Source: Sophora flavescens
Taxonomy: Eukaryota > Streptophyta > Magnoliopsida > Fabales > Fabaceae
Reading direction: 5' to 3'
Assembly: GCA_030762895.1 (NCBI GenBank)
Contig: CM061070.1
Location: 98,970,759-99,034,758 of the forward strand
Length of the DNA: 64,000 nucleotides
Shown here piece after piece: positions 38,461 to 51,219 of the stretch. Every line of letters begins with the position of its first letter. The first letter of the stretch is position 1. Below the pieces are notes generated by a model, which did not search any database, was not told the DNA's origin, and saw nothing but the letters and a program-made list of their open reading frames with translations. Made by a program: the position numbers and the translations under genes.

Positions 38461-38692
38461 CTTCTCCAATTTTCTCCCCACATGTGTAGAGACTTTTTTT
38501 TGGGTGGGTCCCACAATTATGTTTTCTTTCTTCCCTGATTTTCTCCCTTTCCAAACAAGAGAGTTGCTTTTTCTTCTCCAATTTTCTCCCCACATGTGGA
38601 GAGACTTTTGTTTTTGTGGGTCCCACAATTATGTTTTCTTTCTTCCCTGATTTTCTCCCTTTCCAAACAAGAGAGTTGCTTTTTCTTCTCCA
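38461..38692. repeat. Tandem duplication, 112-bp unit x2
   Basis: CTTCTCCAATTTTCTCCCC at 38461 recurs at 38573 and the copy starts a third time at 38685. The units are nearly identical, differing mainly in a T-run and one GTA/GGA change, so the duplication is recent. Confidence 0.93.
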
Positions 38693-38854
38693 CTCCCCCA
38701 CTTCTCTTGAAGTACTTGTTAACTGCATAAGGCATCTCCATCACAGCAGCTCATATTTTTATTTTTTGGGATTCTTAAATGAGTCTCATTTTGATACATC
38801 ACTCATTTTTACTTTTTACAATTTAAGCTCTTCATCAATTTTCATTTACTATTA

Positions 38855-39638
38855 GGGCTCGTTTGGTGGTCAGGATAAGAGAGACAGGATATGATAAGCT
38901 ATCATATCATATCTGAAACTATTGTTTGGTGAGCCAACATGATAGGAAAAATCAATCCTATTACATATCACATCCTCTCCATCTAGTGGAAATTATATCC
39001 TGAGGGGAAGACTGAATTAGAACTCAACAGAATAGGATAAAAAGTGATTTATAGTATAAAAAAATATAATTTTTTATATAAATAATTAAAGTATAATAAA
39101 TAATAATTTAAAATATAATAAAATATAACATGGTTAAGTACAGTAAAATATAAATATTTAAAATAATAAAAATATTAATAATTAATTTTAAGTTTTATTT
39201 TATTTTGTTACAGGGTTAACTTATTGTTTTATATTATTTCAAAAAACTGAAATATATAAAATATTCTTCTAATAATTTAACTATATGTTATACAATTATA
39301 AAAAAATATATAATTATAAAAAAATAATTTAAGTTAAATAATATTTTAAAAATTAAAAAACATATTTAATTTTATCACAAGGATATTTTTTATTTTTATA
39401 TAATTTAAGAATTGAAAATTATAAAAAAAAACTAAAATATAATAAAATATGAAAATATTTAGAATAAAAACGAAAATTTTAAAGTTCATACTAAAATTAT
39501 AATGATATCCAGTTGGTTATCTGGTGGATACGAAACGTCGGATAGGATAACAGTTTATTATGCTCATATCATATCCTACTTCTATCCTGCTCTCTTATCA
39601 TATTCGTCCCTATCATATCCTGACCACCAAACGAGTCC
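38855..39638. mobile_element. PIF/Harbinger-type non-autonomous element, 784 bp
   Basis: Tips GGGCTCGTTTGGTGGTCAGG and, reversed, GGACTCGTTTGGTGGTCAGG are nearly perfect. TTA flanks both ends (38852-38854, 39639-39641). The AT-rich interior aligns by eye with the element at 26780, so both belong to one family. Confidence 0.9.
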
Positions 39639-39641
39639 TTA

Positions 39642-40046
39642 AAATATTATATGGGTCTAACCACATGGCCCATCTTTTTAGTATTTAAATATTGTGGTTT
39701 ATTTGATGGGCCTTGATATTAATACCCCATCAATTAATCCCCTGCCTCCCTCCCTAATTTTTTTTAATTTATTTCCCCAAATACCCTTCTCTCTTTCTCC
39801 ATCTCCCTGCTACACCCTTCTCCTTCCCACCTCATTTTCTTCTTCTCCATACATATCCCTACCCTGCACTTTCCGTTTGCCATCAGCGACTACCAATTCT
39901 AGCTTGCTTGTATTGTATGGCAAATACTCTTCACTATTTTTTTTTTAAATTTCTTCCCTAAAATATCCCTCACCCCATCATCATCATCATCTTCTTCTTC
40001 TTCTCCTCCCTACCACTATACTAGGAATTGATATTATTCTGTTTTT
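39642..40046. other. Intergenic DNA, pyrimidine-rich
   Basis: ACCCCATCAATTAATCCCC at about 39721 has an inverted counterpart near 44740-44760. No gene recognised. Confidence 0.45.
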
Positions 40047-40221
40047 TATGTCTCACGTGTGTTAAAATATTTTATAAGACATGGAAACTAAGTTTCCATA
40101 TGTGTTAAATTTTTTTATAACATACGGAAACTTAGTTTCCGCATGTGTTAAATTTTTTTAACACACTTGGAAACTTAGTTTCCGCGTGTGTTAAAATTTC
40201 TTAACACACGTGAAAACTATA
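40047..40221. repeat. Hairpin repeat array, left part
   Basis: Alternating short palindromes: GTGTGTTAAAATTT paired with TAACACAC, and GGAAACTTAGTTTCC. About four units of ~42 bp are visible. The last five bases (CTATA) are the target duplication of the solo LTR. Confidence 0.85.
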
Positions 40222-43200
40222 TGTCACGACCCAAATTTGGTGTTCATGACCGGCCAGGGCTAAGGTCGTCTACCTAGCCCCGAAGCCTAGCATCAACCTT
40301 TTCTTGAAGACTTCTTCCATAATTACAATGTGCCACCAAGTGTCAACTTTCATAAATTTCCAAGATGATTCACAAGATCCTTCGTATACAAAAAAAACTT
40401 GTTCTTTTTTCTCAATAAAGAGAAATTCTTTCATCAATACATACATCACATAAACACTTAATTCCTAATTAGTCTTTAAATTTCTATAACAACACAGACT
40501 TGAATCTCGTATAGCAGTCATTGGGTATCCTTGAACTCTTTCCTTTAAGAAGGACATGTGGCTAAAAAGTTAAAACAAAGGGGTGAGTATGAAACTCAGT
40601 GGGGGATACCCCTTCTAAAATAGGAATCAATAATTTATAGGTAAAACATCAATTAATAACAAATTAATAAGCATAATATCTAGTTAAGAAACTTGCATAC
40701 CCTAAAGTCTGATAGCTTATACATTTAACCACGAGAGTTCCTTTTTGGAATGATTATATTTTCCATCATAAGTCAATTATTTTCATTGTCTTCATGTGGC
40801 TGAAACCAACAACATTTTCATTTCCATAACCATGACATCACATCACCATAATTCCACTTTCATGCTATGGGAATACTTTATCCCTTCAATCAATCCCCCA
40901 AAACTTTAATCATTCACAATGCAACCATTCCCAACAAGGAAACACGTATGAACAATGAACTATCACAAACACAACAAAATCTTCAAATATTCTGACATAG
41001 ACATCTCGACTATTAACAATTCAATTCACGATGATTGTATCGTATCCCAACATCAACATATATTTTTAGCATCAAATTCAATATAGAGTTCATACCATAT
41101 CTATCTCAATATACAAGTGTCTTTGCTATCTCATAACCAACATTAACCTCATTTATAACTCTCCAAAAAAAAAAACAATCAATTAACTCATTTCACATAA
41201 TCCATGGGTACTCATCATATTCAATATAATATGCTTTCATTCACATTCAAGCTTAAAGCATAGGCCAATAATCCAAATAATGACACAAGTTAGTTCATAT
41301 ATATTTTTCATCTCCTGGCAAACATAACAAATATAAAATTGTTTATTGTCATTCTCTCTTTGAACAACAAGGACATACAAGAGATTTACAAATTCATAAG
41401 GTATGTAAATTTAACATTTTTCAATCATGATCATAAACGTCGCAATTTATTCCTCTTTCACATTTTCACAAGAAGTCCCATTCTAACCAGTAGAGTACCA
41501 CTTCCACTTTTGTATCAAGCTCAAAAGCTCTTCCCAATGTCAGACAATTCAAGTCTTCACACAAAGAGATCTAAGTTTCAACTCATTAATCACTTAGCAA
41601 AATGGTAAACTTGGTGCTTTACTAAAACAAGGATAAACTGTGACCCAACATGCCAAAAATAACTCAATTAATGAAGCAACATGTATGATCTCATACACAT
41701 GAATATGTTTATATAGAATACTTGTTTTACATATGCACCAAGCATTAAATACAAGGTTTCTTTAAACTATACTCTCATGTTATTCAACTTGGAAGGTTAA
41801 CGCCAACTTATGCGTAACTTGGGATAGGGAGTTCCCATTGGCATGAGGTATGCGTCATTGGAAAGGTAATTTATTAAGATACTCTCATTTAAAATATCAA
41901 AAAATTTAGGTGGCTGGGTAATGTCCAATTTTATTCGCAATCGCGCTTTGCTCCTCAAAGTTTTGTAGAATAGGAAGTTTCTGATAGTTGTTTCTCTCGA
42001 CAGCATAACTCCTTGCACAGACCTCCAAATAGTACACCATTTATTTCAATTGAAAGTTAAGATACTCGTATAAAATCCACGAAAGTTTTAGAATTTTTGG
42101 AATTATGAATCAATATAGATTTCATTTTAAAGTTGACCTTTGTCTTTGCGAAATTCACTTTGAACAGCCTGACTTCCGAGTTGTATAACTTGGGCTACCA
42201 AAACCCTTTTGACCTGATTATAGAGGGTAAATAAGGCTAAGACATAATAGTTTAATTGGGAAAGAAATTAGATTTTTTTATCATCACAAGAACTCCCAGC
42301 AACTCATTATGCAGAAGCGTTTTTCTGCTATGATGGATTCTGAACTGTCTCAGCTGCACATATCTCGGGATGTAGAGACTCAAATGCATTGGTTCTAGTG
42401 TCATTTGAAAGCTAATACACAATAGTATCTATGTACAGATTTTCAGAATTTTTCGTTGAGTGATTTAACACAGTTTTCATTTAAAGTTTGGTCAAGATTT
42501 TGGACAAAAACATATTTCATCAAGAAACATATAGAACTCGATTTTAGGGCTTACCCCCAATACTTGGTTACTCAAACTCAAGATCCTTAGCCTTGTTTAT
42601 CTTTAAATAAGGTCACCAACCATATATTTTGAGTCAAGCTTAAATTCGCATACTTCCCTTGCATATGTCAAGCTTAGGCACTTTTACCCAATGACTTTTC
42701 CTTTAAAGGAACTAGGGTTCAATATCCATTTTGCAACATCTACAACCACTCATCCATAAACACACACACACAAAAATCACACCATTCAACATCTACCTCA
42801 TGGGCTTTACCATAACTAAATAACAACTTTAAATCACCAAGAGAAACATATGAAGTTTGAAGCTTTTTCAACACCCACAACCAAGAAAACTCAAGCTCCA
42901 TCAATGGAGTTCTCCACCTCAAATTTCTAGGGTTTAACCTATCAATCGTAACCTTGATATTCCTTTCAATTTCATGGACGAAAATATCAATAAGTAAAAT
43001 CAAACCCAAACAAACTCAAGAAGATACCAAAGTCCCTCACCTTGAGTGGAGGCAAATTCGGATTTGACATTGGGTGGCCATTTTTCTCTTGATGTTGAAG
43101 CTCCAAGAAGGTGTTTAAGATTTCTTCAAGCTCCTTTTTCCATCCAAAATCAATAAGGAGCAATTTCCTAACTTACTAGACCAAAATCTTGGAAAACCTA

Positions 43201-43733
43201 AGTCCTATTAATGGAGTTCTCTCCATAACCGAAAATGGGGGAGGAATGAGTTTTTTTTGGGGAAATCGATGATAGACCCAAAATAGAGAAGATGATGGAG
43301 TAGAAAAATGTTTACCTATGAACTGAAGATGATGGAGCAACTTGCCCTAGCTCCCCTTCCTTCTCCTCCTCCCCTTCTTCTCCCATCTCCTCTTCTTTTC
43401 TTCCTTCTCATTTGACAAACCAATATGCCCTCTTATTTCTATCAATTTAACCACTTTAAAATTTGCAAAGTAGTCTCTTAACATTATTTTTGGGCCTCTA
43501 AGGCCTTCCCCCAAGTGGGAAGGGTCATTTTTGAAAAAATAGGTCCATATCCCTCATTTGTTTGACATATTTAGCAAACCCTTAAGTCTACGGTGTCGTA
43601 ATTTCACATGAACCATGTTAGAACACTTGAATACACGTTCTAAGGTCTAAAAAAAAAGTTTTCCATACTTTTCATGTACTTATATAAGACCTTTCACACC
43701 GTTGGGTTGTTTTTATTTTTCACGGTCATCACA
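40222..43733 (-). mobile_element. Solo LTR of a Ty3/gypsy (Tekay-like) element, 3512 bp
   Basis: Ends TGTCACGACCC and TCATCACA, flanked by a perfect 5-bp target duplication CTATA (40217-40221, 43734-43738). No internal region is present, so the two LTRs probably recombined. The minus orientation is inferred because TTTGGGTCGTGACA is the usual form of a Tekay LTR 3' end; no primer site remains to prove it. The sequence has no convincing gene, although several frames of 70-90 codons are open by chance. Confidence 0.82.
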
Positions 43734-44005
43734 CTATAGTTTTTGTGTGTTATAAAAATTTAACACACACAAACTAAGTTTTCATATGTTAAAAACTAAG
43801 TTTCCATGTGTGTTAAAATTTTTTTATAACACGACGAAACTAAGTTTCTATGTGTGTTAAATTTTTTTATAACACACGGAAACTTAGTTTCCGCGTGTGT
43901 TAAAATTTCTAAACACACGTGGAAATTATTGTGTGTTATAAAAATTTAACACATAGGAAAACTTACTTTCCGTCTGTTATAAATTTTTTTAATTCACATG
44001 CAAAT
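43734..44005. repeat. Hairpin repeat array, right part
   Basis: Continues the array at 40047-40221 after the inserted LTR, with GTGTGTTA/TAACACAC and GAAACTAAGTTTC units, more diverged towards the right. Without the LTR the array would be about 440 bp. Confidence 0.85.
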
Positions 44006-44198
44006 TAGTTCCCATGAGACCCACACCAATCCTTGAGAAATCTGCTTCCGTTTCTTACTACAAACTCACTCCAATCCTTTGAGAAAGCTTCATCTCCACC
44101 ATACTCAGCATTAAGGTTATCAAAACTTAACTTCTTTTGGACTTACCTAATTCTAAATTCTTCTCTCTCTAAAGGGCTTCCTAAGATCACATTAAAAA

Positions 44199-44437
44199 AT
44201 GGTGAAGGTTGTGGCAGTTCTTGGAAGCAAGGAGGGTGTCACTGGAACCATTTACATTAATCAGAAATAAAATGGTCCTACCACTGTAACTAGAAATCTT
44301 ACTGGTCTTAAGCCTGGTCTCCATGGCTTCCATGTCCATGGCCTAGGCGACACCGCTAATGGTTGCATGTCAACTGGAGGACATTTCAAAATCATAATGC
44401 GAAGGAACATGGTGCTCCCGAGGATGAGAATCGTCAT
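44199..44437 (+). pseudogene. Cu/Zn superoxide dismutase fragment
   Basis: Starts at ATG with MVKVVAVLGSKEGVTGTIY, meets a TAA at 44268-44270, and continues GPTTVTRNLTGLKPGLHGFH then VHGLGDTANGCMSTGGHF, which includes the copper-binding His-Val-His. A two-base gain near 44391 shifts frame into a KEHGAPEDENRH segment. After 44437 the match ends and GC-rich unrelated sequence follows. About half of the ~152-residue protein is present. The stop and the shift rule out function. Whether introns expected in a genomic copy are missing was not established. Confidence 0.85.
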
Positions 44438-45786
44438 TCCATCTGAAGGGGAGGAGGGAGGCACGGTGCGTCACACGTCTCTTCCACTGGTCTCCGACCG
44501 TTTCACCACTGCCCGAAGTTTCTGGCCTGTTCCTTGTGCTCTCTGTGCTGTGGTTGCTGTGCTGTTCGAGATCTGGTCGTTTCCTCCTCCGCCTGATGGT
44601 TCTGGCACCGTGGGTGGTTTGCAAAGAGAGAAGAGAGAAGAGAGGGGGTGGAAGAAAAAGGGGGCCAACGACAGCTGAAAGGATAAGGGTAATTTTGGGG
44701 GGGGGGGGGGGGGGGGGAATTAAAAAAAAGGGTTAGGAGAGGTGAGGGGATTAAGTGGGGTTGGTGGGAAAATCAACATCCTTATTTGACAGCAGTGTAC
44801 TTTTTTGCAATTTAAAAATGAAGCCTGACCCACCTGAATGTTAAGAACCGATTATTGCACAAGTAACTCATCTTGTTAAGTACCTCTTGTGAAATCCTGT
44901 CCAACAAGGGATGCTTGCTAAGGTAGCACCCACAAATAAGGCACCGTTGGAGATGGCGTAATAATATGTATTCTTTGAAGATGAAACTAATGTTTATATT
45001 CTTTTATTCCGGTGAAAAAAAATATGACATTTTTTTATGAAGTAAAAAAAATGATATGCTTCATTTGGATTGTCGAAACATAATTTATATGTTGTGAATT
45101 ATAAAAAAAATATAAAAAATATTTTTTTAGATTAATAATTTTTGTTTGATAATCATTAAAGAAAATGAAAAAATATGTTTGATTTTAAAATAATCAAACA
45201 ATTTTTTCAAATAAACTTGAAACTTCTAATTTTTCTAAAAATCACTTTTTCCCATAAAATCACCTTTTTCATATAAAATTTAATCAACTACATGAGATTA
45301 AATCCAAAATAAATAATTTTCTTACATAAAAAATGGTTGCCAAACATGCTATAAAAATAACAAGTAACAAGCAAATTTTCTCAAATTGGAATTGATATTT
45401 CTATTTAATATGGCTGATACTATGTAGATTTTGACTAATATATAGTACCTTTTGGTAGATTTTTCGTTTTATTTTTTTGTCTTGCTAACCAATATTTTAA
45501 GGCATTAGTTAAAAAATTAAATAATAGAAAATTTGTGTTGGAATTGTAACTTCTAAAATTTAAAAAAATTGAATACATCACTTCTCAATACATTGTTTCT
45601 ATCTTTATTTTTTGGAAAATGCTAATGATTAGGACACTTTTTAAGGAATCAAGAAATGAAAGTTTTCATCGAGAATTGATGTTTAATATTTGAAATTATG
45701 AAATAACTAGTTTTTCAATAAAAACTTGTTTTGCTTGGTTTATTAAAAATACCCTCATTAGCATGACTAACGTTCTAAAGACATTG

Positions 45787-45873
<87 letters not shown>

Positions 45874-46545
45874 TTTTTCTTTTTGTGTTTTTTTTTTGGT
45901 AAAAAAAACTTCTAAAATTCTTTTTGTGTTTAACCAACCGTACATCTATCTATAGTCTAGACAATATAAAGGCTGGGTTGCAAGAATTACTGTACAGTAC
46001 ACGTGTCTAGATTTTTCTGCAATGTGAACCCAATTACGAGGTGGGTCCTACTCTATCTGATTACCAAACAATTGTTTTAAATGATTTTTGTTGAAGTGCA
46101 TCCAAGTTACATGGGACCATTGTATTGTGGGACTTACCAAAACCATTTTCACACAAATTTTTTTAAAAATATTTTTTAGTTGCAAATTTTTTCCCTCAGC
46201 GTGGGCCCTTATTAATTTATAGATCAGTTCTTTTTTTTTTTATAAATTTCTTTTTCACCGTATGAGAAAAGATTCTGAGCCCATTTTTTTCGTCGGGTCC
46301 AATGAAAAAATTTCCATTTCATTTTTAAAGTACTTTTTATTTATTAATGGGAAATATACAGAAAGCAGAAACCTATAATTTAAAATACTACTCATAAAAA
46401 CAATGAAAAAATAAAATAAACAAATAACTAAAACCTTTTCAAAACACATAAATCTTTTCAGAGATACAACCTATAATTTTTTTTTAATAGGTGTAATATA
46501 TACAAATATAATGGTTGTGTTAAGGTTTTCATTGTATATCCACGT
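44438..46545. other. Intergenic DNA: GC-rich patch, G-run and (ATT)n
   Basis: 44440-44690 is GC-rich with no recognised product. A run of about 22 G lies at 44697-44718. An ATT repeat of about 29 units lies at 45786-45872. The remainder is AT-rich without genes. Confidence 0.55.
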
Positions 46546-47024
46546 TGTAACATCCCGATTTTTTTCTACTTGTTTGTAACTTATGATTATATGAATATTT
46601 AAGATTTTATTTTTATAAAGGGTGATGAATTATTTTGATAGATTAAATTAAGTCATTTTTATTTATTTTATATTAGAAATGTATAGTTGAATTTTCGGTA
46701 AAAAATTTCAGACGTTTACGATTTGAGTTTTCGCTGTCAGTTAAGCTCTACTGACCCGAAAATGATTTTAAAATTTCGAAAATTCAAAATTTTATTTTTC
46801 TAACCCAGAAATATTTATTTTTATGATTTTAGAAATTATTTATTTTTATATGAATTTTTAGGGTAAACTTTTGCGAATAAAAATACAATCGATTTTTATC
46901 ATTACGTAACAATCGGTACCGGAATGAACCCAAAATAATAAAGTCTTATTTTTCCATATTTGGTAAAGATTTTATTTTATGTGAATAGTGACCCTTGTCA
47001 CTATTTATCACCATTCATGACATA

Positions 47025-47237
47025 GTGAAATTAGTTGTTTCAATTTACTAGGAAAGACATCATTTAAATTGAATTAAAAATTTGCTAGGATTTTAAAATA
47101 TCCCAGATTTTTTATGAGCCCCCTCCCCCCGGGCGGTGAAATTAGTAGTTTCAATTTACTAGGAAAGGCATCATTTTAATTGAATTAAAAATTTGCTAGA
47201 ATTTTAAAATATCCCATATTTTTTGAGTCCCCCCCTC
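47025..47237 (+). repeat. 111-bp tandem duplication upstream of the LTR promoter
   Basis: GTGAAATTAGTTGTTTCAAT at 47025 recurs as GTGAAATTAGTAGTTTCAAT at 47136. Each copy ends in a C-rich tract, and the second copy abuts the TATA box. Confidence 0.9.
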
Positions 47238-47243
47238 TCCCGC

Positions 47244-47251
47244 TATAAATA
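47244..47251 (+). promoter_or_regulatory. TATA box of the Tekay LTR
   Basis: TATAAATA after a C-rich tract, about 700 bp into the LTR. The following pyrimidine-rich sequence is a plausible transcription start region. Confidence 0.6.
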
Positions 47252-48633
47252 TCCCTCAACACCTCTTCTATTCATTTGCTTCATTTTGGTTTTTGCTCCC
47301 AAACCAAATTTCCAATTTTACTATTCATTGTCTTCAACCTTTAATCTTGAGGTTTAGAAGCTAAGAATCAACTCCATCTTCATCTTTAGCTCGTCATCAT
47401 CATTTAGAGGGTATAATTCTAAATCCCTTGTTCTCTTATTTTAATTTTCTACTATCAACATGCATGCTATTTGGTTGTAAGATGATTATCTTCTAACGCA
47501 TGTTATTCAAACTAATTTCTTTTTACTTATCATCAACTTTACTATCTATTTCTTCACTTGCATGTTGAAAAAGGCTTTCCCATGACCTATTTTGAAGGGT
47601 AGACCGAAACCCTAAGAGAGGAAAGGTTGATGGTCTTGCAAAATTTTTATCATGCATGTTGATTCTTTTATGTGTTCATGATTTCAACTTGTTTTTCTTA
47701 AGAAAACCTTTTTCATAAATAAATAAATTCTTAACACAATCCTACTCATATTTGTCTTTGTTTTGATGTCTTGCATGTGTTTGAAAAGTTATCCTCCCTA
47801 TGATCATGGTGTTAGCCGAAAACACCAAGAGGAAAAAGGATGAACTTTGGTTGCAAATCACACATGCATGGCTTTGGATCTTCTACTTGTACTTTTTTTT
47901 AACTAATGTATTTTGTTGAAAATATGTGTTCTTTCCTTATTGTGATTCGATGGCCAAAACTCTAAAATTTTTGAGTTAGTGAATCCTAACCTTGAATCTT
48001 TAGGAAGGATGCATGTATGATAATTTAATTCCTTTGCAAGAATGATTTAATATAGAGTTTTGTAAATTTTAGAATCCCTAGTCTTTTTATGTTAACAAGG
48101 CCGAAACTCACATGAGGAGTTGATGAAGTCTTGTTCAATTTTTAGTTGAATGATGCTTAAAAACATTTTATTAGTACATGCAAGAAATTAGATTGTTGAA
48201 CAATAATATTTTTCCACTATATTGTGTGAAGGCCGAAACCTATGGTTAATGAGGCTAAGAGTTCAAAATTTAATTTTCAAGTTTTGAGCTTGTATTTGGT
48301 CTTTTTGATACTTAAGAAGCTTAAATCCAAAAGCTTGTAAAAATTTAAAATCTCTAGCATGAATTTTTAGCATGACCGAATGCATGCATGGAGAATTAGG
48401 GTATTTTATAAAATTCTTAACTTATGTTATATATACATATATATATTTTGTTTAGATTTGAAGTCGTGACGAACATCGAGTCGTTTCCTCTAACATACCC
48501 GACTGAAGCTTTTTATCATTGGAATTAAGGTAAGGGGAGAAAGCCTGAGGGATATTAAAATTATGGTAACTATGTACTTGTATATTTGGATTGTTTGATT
48601 TTATTGATGTAGTTGTTTAATATGTGAAAGGTT

Positions 48634-48638
<5 letters not shown>

Positions 48639-48703
<65 letters not shown>
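48639..48703. repeat. (AT)n microsatellite in LTR
   Basis: About 32 TA dinucleotides without interruption. Confidence 0.95.
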
Positions 48704-48707
<4 letters not shown>

Positions 48708-50313
48708 TAGTTTATGAAGTTGTTGTTAATATAAATGTTTTAGAATTATATGAATTTATATGATGACATGTTGAATTTAAATATGTGCTTAAAATGAATT
48801 ATGTTATTTATGTTGTAAGTGCTTGAAGTTGTGTTGATTGTTGCATAGTAGCCTAACCATTGGTTAGATGCCAACTCTTAAGGAAAGATAAAAGCCTTAA
48901 GAAAACCTTACACAAGTTGAAAAGTAAATGTTTTTAGTTAAAACATATTTTTAGAGAAGGCAGCTATTTCTCTAGGTGAAAAATTCAAAAGATTGAAGAT
49001 AAAGATTTTATTCACAGAAGGTGAAAAGAGATCATTTTAGAAGATTTGAATGATATTTTCTATAAAAGTCTTAAATTTTTGGAGACTATTTATGGTAAAA
49101 AAATTATTTAAAAACAAATTAAATTCTTTGTTCTTTACCAAAGAGATTTTAGTTCTCATATATTACACTAAGTTTCTTCTTAAAAATCTCTATCCTTAAA
49201 AGAGGACTTTCTTTCTAAAGACGGACTTTTGGAGTTTTCTTGTAAGGTTTTTAAAATGAATTTCAAAGGAAAAACGTTTTTCAAAAGAAGGTTTTATTGA
49301 AATAAAGTATTTGATAACTTGGATGAGTTGCGGAAGTTTTGTTTTTGGATTTTGTATTTTCACCGAGCGAAAAAGAAGAAAAGTTGAAAAGTTGAACCTA
49401 GTAACCGAGACGTCGGGTAATTAGTGTTTTAAAAGCACGTTGATCCATGATCCGTGTTACGTTGTTATGGACTATGTTCTAATATACGTTGCTATGGACT
49501 GCTGCTCTATATACATTGAGTTGAAACTTAGTGAAAATAATAAAAAGGTGAAAATTGTTTTCTACGACCACAAAGTCCAAGGACTGATGCATAAGTCTGA
49601 GATTGTTGTGATTAGACACTCGGACGTAAAGTCCCATGTTGATAATAAAAGTTGCAAGACATTAAAAACATTGAAAATCGTGAGCTTTGAGCCTTGACGA
49701 AAGGAAAATATCAAGCACAAAGAAAAGCTGAAAATAAAAGGATTTTCTCATGCATTTATTTTGGCAGACGTGCCCACGCTGTTTTTGTATGAATATCTAT
49801 AAAGATTAGGTATTTCATGCTACGTTGTTTCGTGTGAATATCTGGAAGGACCAGTATTTCATGCTACGGTATTTCATTGTGCCTTGATGGACAATGAAGT
49901 CCATTAGCCGGAACTACTGTGCCTTGCGTTGGACAATATGCTATGGACATTCCACGTACGTTGCACACTGTGCCAGGAGTTTGGACGGTGTAGTGGAAAT
50001 TCACATTGTGCCTCTATGGCAACCAAGCCTAATCAATTCATTTAAGAAAAAAAGTTGAAAACTCTGGAGTCTTGCATCAAAGTTGAATTTTTCAGGAACA
50101 TCATTATTTTTCAAATTAAGTTGATTGATGAATTGATGTGATATTATATTTAGTTTAATACTTCACATGCTGTAAATATGATGATATCTGTTGTGTATGT
50201 TGTTTGTGATGCAAATATGTAGTTTATCATAATTATCCATACATTGGTATCTCACCCTTGCATTTTGTTTGTTTTATTTCTATGTGGCATATATTATTTG
50301 TATCGAAAAATAG

Positions 50314-50704
50314 ATGAACCCAGATGCACCACTGCCTCATTCCCGGGCGCGATCCCTAATCTTTGATAACTACTTTGACCCGGAGGCGTGGGAGTTCGGA
50401 CCGGGGGCCCACGTAGCTCACTATACTGGTCCTGTTACTACAGTAGAAGGAAGCATTTTGAACGGACCCATGCGGAGGGTTCAGACTATTACGGATCACA
50501 CTACCACCCGTGGATATCTGCATCCAGCACTGGGCTGCACATGGTTTGGTGGTCTTAGGACAACAACCACCTCAGGACTTACCCCAGCAGGAGGCACTTG
50601 TTGCCCATTTGGAGGAGGATCCGCAGGAGCCCATAGAAGAGGATCCTGAGGAGGATCCGGAGGAGGACCCGGTGGAGGAGATAGAAGAGGACCCACAATC
50701 TTGA
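50314..50704 (+). pseudogene. Acidic-tailed reading frame inside the Tekay LTR (frameshifted)
   Basis: From ATG at 50314 a frame gives MNPDAPLPHSRARSLIFDN and a YFDPEAWEFGPGAHV segment. Around 50560-50580 protein-like sequence continues in the next frame, ending in repeated EEDPEEDPEEDPVEEIEEDP and a stop at 50702-50704. So one ~130-residue frame with a single shift is likely. The block is distinctly more GC-rich than the rest of the LTR. AAATAG precedes the ATG and could be a splice acceptor. I do not recognise the product. It could be a domesticated gag leader, a captured gene piece, or chance. Confidence 0.4.
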
Positions 50705-51219
50705 TGAGTGTAGTGAAGTGGAGGACCCCTCTCGGTTGTGTCTCCGCAGGGTGGAGATAAGCATGGTGGTCTCCCGAACGAATACCACTAGGACCAGACC
50801 AGCCATAGAGTTGTCGTTTGTGGTAGTAGTGTCCAAAATTGTCGTTTTATTTTGTATCTGACTATGTCCCTCTAATCTAGTTTAACTTTTTGCAAGTCTG
50901 TCAATAATTAACTTAGTTGCTATGAAGAACTATGTTGTATTCACTCTATGTACTTCTGTCAAGTGGCCTGTCACCAAGAAGGCTTTTTATTTTTATAAGA
51001 AGATGTTATGTGTATTCATGGTGCTATTTTACTAGTTATTTATATCAAAGATGTTTATAATAAAAGTTTTATGATATCCCAAGTTGGGAACTATCCATAA
51101 TGAATATATATATATATATATATATATTCCAAAAGAAAATCAACATATTGTTAATAATATCATTTTCGTGAAACGAGGTAATTAATGTGATGCTTGGGGA
51201 AAGGGCGTCACATTAAGGG

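Larger units (their letters stand above)
46546..51212 (+). repeat. 5' LTR of a Tekay-type Ty3/gypsy element, ~4.7 kb
   Basis: Begins TGTAACATCCCG and ends GGGCGTCACA, with a tRNA-iMet primer site eight bases on. The unusual length suits Tekay/Del chromoviruses, whose LTRs can exceed 3 kb. It holds a promoter (TATAAATA), a duplicated segment just upstream of it, an AT microsatellite (48639-48703) and a reading frame at 50314-50704. CACGT (46541-46545) would be its target duplication; the matching 3' end is not in the window. Confidence 0.8.

Noticed and set aside
38411..38744. Repeated Lys/Glu-rich minus-strand frames
   Set aside because: They follow the 112-bp tandem duplication and repeat its text; no independent protein signal.
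42740..43009. 89-codon minus-strand frame
   Set aside because: Lies inside the solo LTR with no domain; kept only as LTR sequence.
44367..44736. Overlapping open frames on both strands
   Set aside because: High GC content keeps several frames open by chance; only the SOD-derived part up to 44437 is recognisable.
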